In this document: positions 1-7,293 of the stretch, piece after piece
Layout: each line of letters begins with the position of its first letter
Numbering within the stretch: position 1 is the first letter of the stretch
DNA from: Betaproteobacteria bacterium
Lineage (GTDB): Bacteria > Pseudomonadota > Gammaproteobacteria > Burkholderiales > Rhodocyclaceae
NCBI GenBank assembly: GCA_028868235.1
Contig: JAGWUW010000096.1
Location: forward strand, 1-8,271
Direction: 5' to 3'
DNA length: 8,271 bases
The notes under the pieces: model-generated
The model's database searches: none
What the model was told of the DNA's origin: nothing
The model's input: only the letters and a program-made list of their open reading frames with translations
Program-made: the position numbers and the translations under genes

Positions 1-34
1 GAACCAGGAATATCCCGTCAGCCAGAGTGCAGTC

Positions 35-46
35 ATTCCTTGGAAT
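35..46. repeat. Short inverted repeat ATTCC-TT-GGAAT
   Basis: Bases 35-39 (ATTCC) and 42-46 (GGAAT) are perfect inverted copies separated by TT. Such a 5+5 palindrome could be half of a regulator site or chance; there is no second copy in the flank and no gene start beside it. Its role is unknown. Confidence 0.3.
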
Positions 47-268
47 ATAGAGAACTTCAGTTCGCTAAAGAAAGGCCAAACATGCTAGCGGCTACACAGT
101 GCGCGTGCGAGACATCCAACCAAGCCAACGCCGAACGGCAGGTATCAGTGTGGATCAGCCATTACTCCCGAAAGTCTTAATGGCTGTTCTTGGCTGCGTG
201 CTGCCTGATGACATTCGGCAATTGGGTTTTCCGGACTTGGTTTTTCGGCTTGGTGGGCAACTGGCAGA

Positions 269-274
269 TATAAT
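269..274 (+). promoter_or_regulatory. Possible -10 box (TATAAT) for the sensor kinase gene
   Basis: A perfect TATAAT lies about 145 bases before the kinase start. No good -35 box sits 16-18 bases upstream (the nearest hexamer, TCGGCT, is poor), and there is no TG extension. If used, the transcript would carry a leader of roughly 135 bases that includes the 314-337 duplication. An activator-dependent promoter or chance in AT-richer DNA are both possible. Confidence 0.2.
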
Positions 275-313
275 TGGTTGCATCACAACGCCTCAGGTAA
301 GCCCATGAAAAAC

Positions 314-337
314 GTGTACCCATGTGTGTACCCATGG
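314..337. repeat. Tandem 12-base direct repeat
   Basis: Two adjacent units, GTGTACCCATGT (314-325) and GTGTACCCATGG (326-337), differ at one base. Read on the minus strand they encode a repeated Met-Gly-Thr. The repeat lies in the leader region about 80 bases before the sensor kinase start. It may be a recent duplication, a paired protein-binding site, or residue of a decayed gene. Confidence 0.6.
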
Positions 338-417
338 CAAATGTCGAATAAACGGAAGTCACTAGTGGCGGGCCTTTGCGCCTTCTACTCCTGATTTAGA
401 TCCACCCCAGGACCGTC

Positions 418-2997
418 ATGCAACTCGCTGGCGCCGCCTCATCCCTTTCACCCACGGCGCTGGCACAACGCTTCATTCTGGGTTGGTTGGCAGTGATCCT
501 GTCGGCGGGGGCGCTGGCCGCCTACCTGCTGATGGCTGGCCTTGAGCAGCAGCGCCAGCAAACGCTGCAGGCTACCGAGAACCTTGCCGTGCTGGTCGAA
601 CGGGACGTGGCTGCATCGTTTGAAAAGGTCGATCTGCTATTGCGCGACGCCATCGACCTATATGTCGAGCGCACGGCCCTCGGTGCGGGGGCGCCGCAGG
701 CGATGGAGAAATTTCTGACTCGCCAGCGCGAGCGCTGGCAGCCGTTACGCGTTCTTCGCATTACTGATGCCCGCGGGGTATCCATTGCCGGTTTCGGTGG
801 TGGCGCCGGGGATGGGCTAGCAGTTGAAGACCGCGATTATTTCAGGCGTCTGCGTGACGATCCTTCGCTCAATCGAGTGATTTCCAAGCCGCTGCTCGGC
901 CGGGTGACCGGCCAATGGGTGATCGTTGTTGCGCGGCGCCTGCCTGACGTGGCAGGCGAGTTTTCCGGCATCGCCTATGCGAGTATAGATCTGGATTATT
1001 TTCAGCAATGCTTTGCCGGTCTGCGCATTGGCGATGCCGGCTCTATTGCCCTGCGCGATGCGGACCTGGCCTTGCTGGTGCGGATTCCCCGGGATGAAGC
1101 ACTTGCCGAACGCGGGTCGACCAAGGTCTCGCAGGATTTCAGGCAGAAATTGGCGGAGAATCCTAGCGGCGGTACCTATATCTCCGGAGGCACTAGCATC
1201 GATGGTGTTCACCGTCTGCACAGCTATCGCTTCAATCCCGATTACCGCTTTTACATCAATGTCGGCATTCCCGAGGATCATTATCTCCAGCCTTGGCAGG
1301 GCCAACGGCGTGGCATATTAGTGATACTCGTTCTGTTCGTCGCGTTGAGCGGTGGCGCCCTGTTCATGATGCATCGTTATGCCAGCCATCTCGGGGAACG
1401 CGAGCGCATGTTACGGACCATCTTCGATACTTCGGATGGAGCAATCTTTCTGGTCAATGCCGAGGGGCGGATTGTGCTGGCTAACGAGCGCATGTCTGCG
1501 ATGTGGGGGGTGCCGATGAACGAGCTGGTCGGTGGCGAATACGTCGCGCTGGTCCATCCAGATGAGCGGGTTCTCGGCCGGGAAAAGATGCTGAAGCTAA
1601 TGGCCAGCGAAATTCCCTTCGTCAGGCTGGAACGGGAATATGTTCGGCGCGATGGCACGATGTTCTGGGGTTTCCTGTGTGGACGCCGTCTCCTTGACGA
1701 AAATGGCAATTTTATCGGACTGGTCGGTCTGATTGCCGATATCGACGAGCCGAAACGCAACGCGCAGGAATTGGAAAATTATCGCCAGCACCTTGAGGCG
1801 TTGGTTCGCGAGCGTACGGCGCAACTCGAACAGGCCAAGGACGCCGCTGAGTCGGCCAATCGTGCCAAGAGCGCTTTCCTGGCGAACATGAGCCACGAAA
1901 TCCGGACGCCGATGAATGCCATTATTGGTCTGACCCATCTGCTCAAGCGCGATGGCGTCACACCCCGGCAGGCTGACCGGCTCGACAAGATGATGAGCTC
2001 GGCCGAACATTTGCTGGCGATCATCAACGACGTGCTCGATATTTCCAAGATCGAATCGGGCAAGCTGGTTCTCGAATCGAGTCCCTTCCGTGTCGTCGAC
2101 GTCGTTGAGCGCCTGGTCGGCCTGAATATCGACAAGGTACAGGCCAAGGGCCTGAGTTTTCGCACTCAGGTCGGTAGCCTGCCACCGGTACTGGTCGGCG
2201 ACCGCACGCGCCTCAGTCAGGCGCTGCTCAACTATGTCAGTAACGCCATCAAATTTACCGAGTCGGGGAGCATCATGTTGCGTGCTTCAGTACTCGAAGA
2301 GGATGAGCGCAGCCTGATGGTTCGGTTTGAGGTCCAGGATAGCGGTGTCGGTATTGCCGGTGATGTCTTGCCACGTCTCTTCCGTCCTTTCGAGCAGGCA
2401 GACAACTCGACAACACGCCAATATGGCGGTACCGGGCTCGGCCTAGTCATTACGCAGCGTCTGGTTGAACTGATGGGGGGGCAGGCTGGCGTTGAGAGCA
2501 AACCGGGCGAGGGAAGCACTTTCTGGCTGACAGCGCGCTTCGGCAAGCCGGGGACTGTCGAGGCGCCCGCTGGAGCAGCCGTCGCGCCATCTGGGAGCGA
2601 GCCTTTGTGCAAAGGGCGGGCACCCCGTCTCCTGCTCGTCGAAGACGAGCCTCTGAACCGCGAGGTGGCGACTGAGTTGCTGGATGACATCATCGGCGCC
2701 AAACCCGATGTGGCCGAAAGTGGCGAGGCCGCTTTGGCTAAGGTGCAGACAGGAACCTACGATCTTATCCTGATGGATGTGCAGATGCCGGGAATTGATG
2801 GATTCGAGGCAACCCGTCGTATTCGCTGCTTGCCAGGTTGCGCGCAGCTACCGATCATCGCCATGACCGCCAACGCCTTTGCCGAAGATCGCGCACATTG
2901 CCTGGCTGCCGGCATGAACGATCATTTGCCCAAGCCGGTCGATCCGGAGCGGCTGCGCGCGACCCTTCAGCGCTGGCTATCTCGCCCGCTACAATGA
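418..2997 (+). CDS. Membrane-bound hybrid sensor histidine kinase/response regulator (Cache-PAS-HisKA-HATPase-REC)
   Basis: An 859-residue two-component hybrid kinase that should autophosphorylate on His and pass phosphate to its own receiver. Residues ~19-41 and ~299-317 are hydrophobic membrane segments enclosing a ~255-residue periplasmic region that resembles a double Cache/PDC sensor (the DRDYFR and later DLDYF segments are typical). A PAS domain (~332-445) and coiled coil (~447-482) follow. HisKA carries the H-box SHEIRTPMN with phospho-acceptor H493. The ATPase domain has N605/N609 (N box), DSGVGI (641-646), LFRPFEQ (654-660) and GGTGLGL (670-676). After an Ala/Pro-rich linker (~711-735), the C-terminal receiver has acidic E742/D743, phospho-acceptor D787, T817 and K839, all intact. 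There is no HPt or output domain, so a separate HPt or regulator is expected elsewhere; none is in the window. AGGA (409-412) precedes the ATG at a good distance. The signal sensed cannot be told from sequence. Confidence 0.95.
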   Translation: MQLAGAASSLSPTALAQRFILGWLAVILSAGALAAYLLMAGLEQQRQQTLQATENLAVLVERDVAASFEKVDLLLRDAIDLYVERTALGAGAPQAMEKFLTRQRERWQPLRVLRITDARGVSIAGFGGGAGDGLAVEDRDYFRRLRDDPSLNRVISKPLLGRVTGQWVIVVARRLPDVAGEFSGIAYASIDLDYFQQCFAGLRIGDAGSIALRDADLALLVRIPRDEALAERGSTKVSQDFRQKLAENPSGGTYISGGTSIDGVHRLHSYRFNPDYRFYINVGIPEDHYLQPWQGQRRGILVILVLFVALSGGALFMMHRYASHLGERERMLRTIFDTSDGAIFLVNAEGRIVLANERMSAMWGVPMNELVGGEYVALVHPDERVLGREKMLKLMASEIPFVRLEREYVRRDGTMFWGFLCGRRLLDENGNFIGLVGLIADIDEPKRNAQELENYRQHLEALVRERTAQLEQAKDAAESANRAKSAFLANMSHEIRTPMNAIIGLTHLLKRDGVTPRQADRLDKMMSSAEHLLAIINDVLDISKIESGKLVLESSPFRVVDVVERLVGLNIDKVQAKGLSFRTQVGSLPPVLVGDRTRLSQALLNYVSNAIKFTESGSIMLRASVLEEDERSLMVRFEVQDSGVGIAGDVLPRLFRPFEQADNSTTRQYGGTGLGLVITQRLVELMGGQAGVESKPGEGSTFWLTARFGKPGTVEAPAGAAVAPSGSEPLCKGRAPRLLLVEDEPLNREVATELLDDIIGAKPDVAESGEAALAKVQTGTYDLILMDVQMPGIDGFEATRRIRCLPGCAQLPIIAMTANAFAEDRAHCLAAGMNDHLPKPVDPERLRATLQRWLSRPLQ
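2966..2995 (+). promoter_or_regulatory. Candidate sigma-70 promoter for gmk-rpoZ-spoT within the end of the kinase gene
   Basis: TTCAGC (2966-2971) and TACAAT (2990-2995) are spaced by 18 bases. The -10 hexamer matches consensus at five of six positions; the -35 is weak (three of six). Transcription would start near 3002 and give a leader of about 35 bases before gmk. This would let the housekeeping block run independently of the kinase gene. Evidence is by eye only. Confidence 0.35.
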
Positions 2998-3037
2998 GCA
3001 CTTTGGCGCCATGCGCCAGCTTGCTCGGGGAAAACAC

Positions 3038-3646
3038 ATGGCAGGAAATCTTTTTGTCGTCGCCGCACCGTCAGGGGCTGGCAAAACTACGTTGGTCCGC
3101 ATGCTGCTGGAACAGGAAAGTGGTGTTCACCTTTCGATCTCCTTTACGACGCGTGGGCCGCGCCCCGGCGAACAGAACGGACGCGAATATCACTTTGTCG
3201 ACACCGTCGAATTCCAGGCTATGATCGCCCGCCAGGAATTCCTCGAATGGGCCGAAGTTCATGGCAACTTCTACGGTACGTCGAAAAAATGGATTGCCGA
3301 CCAACTGGCCCTCGGCCACGATGTACTGCTTGAAATCGACTGGCAGGGAGCGCAGCAGGTACGCAAGCTGTTTCCGCAGGCGATCGGAATTTTTATCCTG
3401 CCGCCATCGATGGAAGAGCTGACCCGCCGCTTGACTGGGCGCGGCACTGACAGCGCAGACGTCATTGCTCGCCGCTTGGCCGCGGCACAAGCCGAGATGC
3501 GCCATGTCGGAGAATTCGACTATGTTATTATTAACGACCAGTTGGCTCAGGCACTGGAGGATTTGCGTGCCGTCGTGCGCGCTTCCCGCCTGAGCTTCGG
3601 GGTCCAGCGTGCCCGTCACGCTGCCCTGTTCGAAAGATTGATCTGA
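3038..3646 (+). CDS. gmk: Guanylate kinase
   Basis: Cytoplasmic kinase converting GMP + ATP to GDP + ADP, the essential step towards GTP and the source of the GDP/GTP used by SpoT. The 202-residue length is normal for the family. The P-loop reads APSGAGKTT (residues 10-18); the first residue is Ala where many homologues have Gly, which should be harmless. The guanylate kinase signature TTR-x2-R-x2-E-x2-G-x2-YHF is complete (residues ~37-53). I chose the ATG at 3038 because GGGGA (3027-3031) lies six bases upstream and the protein then begins directly at the family N-terminus (MAGNLFVVAAPSGAGK). An in-frame ATG at 3011 would add nine residues that are not expected in the family. The gene begins 40 bases after the sensor kinase and is followed by rpoZ after 15 bases, so co-transcription with rpoZ and spoT is likely. 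Confidence 0.97.
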   Translation: MAGNLFVVAAPSGAGKTTLVRMLLEQESGVHLSISFTTRGPRPGEQNGREYHFVDTVEFQAMIARQEFLEWAEVHGNFYGTSKKWIADQLALGHDVLLEIDWQGAQQVRKLFPQAIGIFILPPSMEELTRRLTGRGTDSADVIARRLAAAQAEMRHVGEFDYVIINDQLAQALEDLRAVVRASRLSFGVQRARHAALFERLI

Positions 3647-3661
3647 TTTTTGAGGTTTACC

Positions 3662-3868
3662 ATGGCCCGCGTTACCGTTGATGACTGCCTGAAAAGAATT
3701 CCGAATCGTTTCCAGATGACCCTGGCCGCTGCACACCGCGCTCGCCAGCTGGCCAACGGCGCCACCCCACTGGTCGATGCCGAAAAGCACAAGCCGACTG
3801 TTGTCGCGCTGAAGGAAATGGGTGCGGGCAAAGTCGGTCTGGAAGTGCTGAACCGCGGCCAGGCCTGA
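3662..3868 (+). CDS. rpoZ: DNA-directed RNA polymerase omega subunit
   Basis: Small 68-residue omega subunit, which helps fold and hold the beta-prime subunit of RNA polymerase. In proteobacteria it also forms part of ppGpp site 1. The N-terminal core [17 protein letters not shown], the [13 protein letters not shown] helix (the usual T-Y is A-H here) and the [16 protein letters not shown] segment are all typical, and the protein ends shortly after, as in short omega subunits of betaproteobacteria. The ATG at 3662 is chosen over an in-frame TTG at 3650 because GAGG (3652-3655) is six bases upstream and the family starts with MARVTV. It lies between gmk and spoT, the classic arrangement, with gaps of 15 and 21 bases, and belongs to the same likely operon. 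Confidence 0.97.
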   Translation: MARVTVDDCLKRIPNRFQMTLAAAHRARQLANGATPLVDAEKHKPTVVALKEMGAGKVGLEVLNRGQA

Positions 3869-3878
3869 TTTTTGGGGC

Positions 3879-3883
3879 GGTGA
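3879..3883 (+). promoter_or_regulatory. Shine-Dalgarno GGTGA deciding the spoT start
   Basis: GGTGA matches the 3' end of 16S rRNA and lies six bases before the ATG at 3890. An in-frame TTG directly before it (3887) would leave only three bases, so the ATG is preferred. A GGGGCGG run just upstream (3874-3880) would fit the TTG less conventionally, so some doubt remains; the difference is one residue. Confidence 0.5.
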
Positions 3884-3889
3884 AGATTG

Positions 3890-6043
3890 ATGGATCCCGC
3901 GCCGTCACCTCTGCCGCCCACCTGTGTGGAGCCCGCTTACCGGGTCTTCCTCGATAGTCTCGACTATCTCCCACCTGCCGATGTAGAAAGAATCCAGGCT
4001 GCATACACCTTTGCAGCCAAGGCACATGCGCACCAGAAGCGCATGTCAGGCGAGCCCTACATCACTCATCCGCTGGCCGTCGCCGGTGCCGTGGTCGAGT
4101 GGCGCATGGACGCTGACGCGATCTGTGCCGCGCTGATGCACGACGTGCTGGAAGATACCGGCACCTCCAAGCACGAGCTTGCGGAAAAATTCGGCAAGGA
4201 AGTCGCCGAACTGGTCGACGGCCTGTCCAAGCTCGACAAAATGGAATTCGCCTCCTATCAGGAGGCGCAGGCCGAGAACTTCCGCAAGATGCTGATGGCC
4301 ATGGCGCGTGATCTGCGTGTCGTGCTCATCAAACTGGCTGACCGTCAGCATAACTTGCAGACGATGTCGGCGATGCGTGCCGACAAGCGCGCCCGCATCG
4401 CCCGCGAAACGCTGGAAATCTACGCGCCGATCGCTCTGCGCCTGGGCCTGAACAAGCTGTACCGCGAGTTGCAGGACCTGTCCTTCGAGCTGATCCATCC
4501 GCACCGCGCCGAAGTGCTGGCCAAGGCGCTGAATGCCGCCCGCGGCAATCGCAAGGAACTGCTCACCCGCATCCTCGACGGGATTCGCGACAAGCTCGAG
4601 CACGCCGGTCTGTGGGCCGACGTCTTCGGCCGCGAGAAGAGCCTGTATTCGATTTTCCGCAAGATGAAGGACAAGCACCTGTCCTTTTCGCAGGTGCTGG
4701 ATATCTACGGCTTTCGCGTCGTGGTCGACAACGTGCCGACCTGTTACCTGGCGCTCGGCGCCCTGCACAGCCTGTTCAAGCCGGTGCCCGGCAAGTTCAA
4801 GGACTACATCGCGATTCCCAAGGCCAACGGCTACCAGTCGCTGCACACGACGCTGATCGGCCCCTACGGCACGCCGGTCGAGGTGCAGATCCGCACCCGT
4901 GAAATGCATCATGTTGCCCAAGAGGGCGTGGCTGCCCACTGGCTGTACAAGGACACCGAGGAGTCGAGTGCCGACCTGCAAGTTAAGACGCACAAGTGGC
5001 TGCAGTCGCTGCTTGAAATGCAAACCAGCGATTCGTCGGAGTTCTTCGAGAACGTCAAGATCGACCTTTTCCCAGACGAGGTCTATGTCTTCACGCCCAA
5101 GGGCAAGATTCTGGCGATGCCGCGCGGGGCGACGGTGGTCGATTTTGCCTACGCGGTGCACACCGACGTTGGTCACCATTGCTCCGCCGCGCGGGTTAAT
5201 CACGAACTTGCTCCGCTGCGAACAGAACTGCGCAATGGCGATCTCGTTGAAATCATCACCTCACCGCAGACCAGCCCCAATCCGATCTGGCTGACCTATG
5301 TGAAGACCGGTCGGGCGCGCAGCAAGATTCGTCATTTCCTGCGCACCATGCAGAACGAGGAGTCGGCACGACTCGGCGAACGTTTGTTGCGCCAGGAGTT
5401 GCTTTCTCTCGGGGTGGTGCCGATCTCGATTCCGACTGAAGCCTGGGATGCACTGGTCAAGTCCGGCGGTCAGAAGACGATGGAGGATGTTTACACCGAA
5501 ATCGGCCTGGGCAAGCGCCTGCCATCGGTGGTCGCTCGCCGCCTGCTGGCCCGCGAGGACATGTCGTCCGATTCGCCGAGTAGCATGACCCTAGCCATCC
5601 ACGGCACCGAGGGCATGGCGATCCAGTTGGCGCGTTGCTGCCAGCCGATCCCGGGCGATCCAATCATTGGCTCGATCAGGAAAGGTAGCGGCCTGGTCAT
5701 CCATACTCATGATTGTCCGTCTATCCGCAAGTCGCGCTCGGCCGAACCGCAAAAATGGATCGACGTTGAATGGGAGCCGGAAGAGGGCAAGCTGTTCGAC
5801 ATTCGGATCAATGTCGAGGTCAAAAATGCACGCGGTGTTCTGGCTCAGGTCGCCTCGGCCATCGCGGAAGCCGGCTCGAACATCGAGCATGTGTCGATGG
5901 ATGCTGACCCGGAGCGTCTGTTTACGACCCTGCGGTTCACTATCCAGGTCGCCCATCGCAATCACCTCGCCGCTGTGATGCGCGGCATGCGCCATATTCC
6001 GGAAGTCACCCGGATTACCCGGGAAAGGGGAGGCGAGGCTTGA
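3890..6043 (+). CDS. spoT: Bifunctional (p)ppGpp synthetase/hydrolase (SpoT/Rel type)
   Basis: Long RelA/SpoT homologue of 717 residues that makes (p)ppGpp from GDP/GTP plus ATP and hydrolyses it, setting the stringent response. The N-terminal HD hydrolase domain is intact: H60, the HDVLEDT motif (84-90) and D151 in LADRQHN. This separates it from RelA, whose hydrolase is dead. The synthetase domain (~245-355) has GREKSLYSIFRKM, KANGYQSLHT and E331 in EVQIRT. The loop that tells the types apart reads KFKD (302-305), the basic class of bifunctional enzymes, with Lys where E. coli SpoT has Arg; RelA has ExDD. A TGS domain (~390-455), a conserved Cys region (C583, C584, H607, C609) and a C-terminal ACT domain (~636-712) complete the usual order; the length is close to E. 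coli SpoT. It follows rpoZ by 21 bases, and its stop codon overlaps the dadA start. Confidence 0.97.
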   Translation: MDPAPSPLPPTCVEPAYRVFLDSLDYLPPADVERIQAAYTFAAKAHAHQKRMSGEPYITHPLAVAGAVVEWRMDADAICAALMHDVLEDTGTSKHELAEKFGKEVAELVDGLSKLDKMEFASYQEAQAENFRKMLMAMARDLRVVLIKLADRQHNLQTMSAMRADKRARIARETLEIYAPIALRLGLNKLYRELQDLSFELIHPHRAEVLAKALNAARGNRKELLTRILDGIRDKLEHAGLWADVFGREKSLYSIFRKMKDKHLSFSQVLDIYGFRVVVDNVPTCYLALGALHSLFKPVPGKFKDYIAIPKANGYQSLHTTLIGPYGTPVEVQIRTREMHHVAQEGVAAHWLYKDTEESSADLQVKTHKWLQSLLEMQTSDSSEFFENVKIDLFPDEVYVFTPKGKILAMPRGATVVDFAYAVHTDVGHHCSAARVNHELAPLRTELRNGDLVEIITSPQTSPNPIWLTYVKTGRARSKIRHFLRTMQNEESARLGERLLRQELLSLGVVPISIPTEAWDALVKSGGQKTMEDVYTEIGLGKRLPSVVARRLLAREDMSSDSPSSMTLAIHGTEGMAIQLARCCQPIPGDPIIGSIRKGSGLVIHTHDCPSIRKSRSAEPQKWIDVEWEPEEGKLFDIRINVEVKNARGVLAQVASAIAEAGSNIEHVSMDADPERLFTTLRFTIQVAHRNHLAAVMRGMRHIPEVTRITRERGGEA
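6025..6033 (+). promoter_or_regulatory. Strong Shine-Dalgarno for dadA inside the spoT tail
   Basis: AAGGGGAGG lies six bases before the TTG at 6040 and within the last codons of spoT. Its strength and spacing support TTG as the dadA start and suggest that ribosomes can load there directly as well as by coupling to spoT translation. Confidence 0.7.
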
Positions 6044-7293
6044 GAATCCTCGTGCTGGGCGCCGGCGTCGTCGGCACAACGAGTGCGTGGTATCTCTCCC
6101 GGGCCGGGCACCAGGTCACGGTGGTCGACCGCCAACCCGTGGCTGGCAACGAAACCAGCTTTGCCAACGGCGGCCAGATATCCGTATCGCATGCCGAGCC
6201 ATGGGCCAATCCGCATGTTCTGCCCCATGTCATCAAGTGGCTCGGGCGCGAAGATGCGCCGCTACTCTGGCGCTGGCGGGCCGATCCGGCGCAATTGGCC
6301 TGGGGGTTGCGTTTCCTGGCCGAATGCCTGCCCGGCAGGACGCGGCGCAACATCGCCGCCATCGTCGCCATGGCCTTGTACAGCCGGCGCAAGCTGCAAA
6401 CATTGCGGGCCGAACTTGGACTGCAGTACGACCAGCTTGAACGCGGCATCCTGCATGTCTATACCGACCACAAGGATTTTGCCCGGGCGACTGAGGCCGC
6501 GCGTCTGATGCGCAGGCTCGGGCTCGATCGGGATACGGTTGATGTCGAGCGCTGCTTGCAGCTGGAACCAGCCTTGGTCGATGCACGCCATTTGCTGGTC
6601 GGGGGGGACTACACGCGCTCCGACGAATCGGGGGATGCCCACAAGTTCACCCAGGCCCTGGCGGCACATGCTCAAAGGGCCGGTGTCGAGTTCCACCACG
6701 AGACGGTCATCGAACGTATTGCTACCGCTGGCGGTAAGGTTGTCGGTGTGGTCGTGCATAACGGTAACGCGCCGGAGGTGCTTACCGCTGACGCCTATGT
6801 AGTGGCGTTGGGCAGTTATTCTCCGTTGCTGCTGCGGCAAATCGGCTACTCGATCCCCGTCTACCCGGCCAAAGGCTATTCGGCGACCTTGACCTTGGCT
6901 GAGGAAAACCATGCGCCGACGGTCAGCCTCACCGACGATGAGCGTAAACTGGTTTTTTCGCGCCTTGGCAATCGCCTGCGGGTAGCCGGTACGGCGGAAT
7001 TCAATGGTTATACGCTCGACCTCAACCCGGTGCGTTGTCAGGCCTTGATCGTGCGGACCCAGCAGTTGTTCCCTCGCCTGCAGACTGTCGGCGAGCCGAT
7101 CTTCTGGACGGGGTTGCGTCCGGCTACGCCCTCTAATGTGCCACTGATTGGCCGTAGTCACTTCGGTAACCTATGGCTCAATACCGGCCACGGCACGTTG
7201 GGCTGGACAATGGCCTGTGGCTCGGCCGCCGCACTGGCTGAGATGATCAGTGGTGCTCTACCCGACCTGGATTTCCCCTTTCTGAAATGCTGA
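6040..7293 (+). CDS. dadA: D-amino acid dehydrogenase, DadA family (FAD-dependent)
   Basis: Flavoprotein of 417 residues expected to oxidise D-amino acids (D-alanine in the best-known case) to 2-oxo acids and ammonia, passing electrons to the respiratory chain at the membrane. The N-terminal Rossmann fold reads VLGAGVVG (5-12) with D30 at the end of strand beta-2, typical for FAD binding. The NETSFANGGQIS segment and the C-terminal WTGLRPATPSNVPLIG (356-371) and NTGHGTLGWTMACGSA (381-396) are characteristic of DadA. E. coli DadA is slightly longer (about 432). The start is TTG, supported by a strong Shine-Dalgarno and by the protein beginning right at beta-1. It overlaps the spoT stop by four bases (TTGA). 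No alanine racemase (dadX) or Lrp-type regulator is in the window, so the true substrate within the DadA-like group is inferred. Confidence 0.9.
   Translation: MRILVLGAGVVGTTSAWYLSRAGHQVTVVDRQPVAGNETSFANGGQISVSHAEPWANPHVLPHVIKWLGREDAPLLWRWRADPAQLAWGLRFLAECLPGRTRRNIAAIVAMALYSRRKLQTLRAELGLQYDQLERGILHVYTDHKDFARATEAARLMRRLGLDRDTVDVERCLQLEPALVDARHLLVGGDYTRSDESGDAHKFTQALAAHAQRAGVEFHHETVIERIATAGGKVVGVVVHNGNAPEVLTADAYVVALGSYSPLLLRQIGYSIPVYPAKGYSATLTLAEENHAPTVSLTDDERKLVFSRLGNRLRVAGTAEFNGYTLDLNPVRCQALIVRTQQLFPRLQTVGEPIFWTGLRPATPSNVPLIGRSHFGNLWLNTGHGTLGWTMACGSAAALAEMISGALPDLDFPFLKC

Larger units (their letters stand above)
1..417. other. Non-coding or degenerate left flank, no supported gene
   Basis: No frame here gives a protein I recognise. 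The longest open frames, about 60-70 codons on each strand between roughly 99 and 362, have no family motif, and the + strand one needs a GTG start. The stretch looks more AT-rich than the downstream genes. It holds a short palindrome (35-46), a TATAAT box (269-274) and a tandem duplication (314-337). It probably contains the promoter and leader of the sensor kinase gene, and possibly the worn remains of an older gene or mobile element, though nothing seen proves the latter. No tRNA cloverleaf or clear rho-independent terminator was found by eye. Confidence 0.5.

Noticed and set aside
99..308. 69-codon + strand frame with GTG start in the left flank
   Set aside because: No ribosome site, no family motif, and an equally long frame exists on the opposite strand; could be a remnant but not supportable as a gene.
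367..382. GGCG...CGCC hairpin before the kinase gene as a terminator
   Set aside because: Stem of only four pairs with an eight-base loop and no following T run.
3011..3037. Nine-residue N-terminal extension of gmk from the ATG at 3011
   Set aside because: The ATG at 3038 has a well-placed GGGGA and gives the standard guanylate kinase N-terminus.
3071..3790. 239-codon minus-strand frame across gmk and rpoZ
   Set aside because: Spans two certain + strand genes and their junction; no motif or ribosome site supports it.
4046..5203. 385-codon open frame on the minus strand
   Set aside because: Lies wholly inside spoT, whose + strand domains are intact; the translation shows no family motif and is a GC-bias shadow.
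6262..7161. 299-codon open frame on the minus strand
   Set aside because: Antisense to dadA, which has complete FAD and C-terminal motifs; no recognisable protein in the minus frame.
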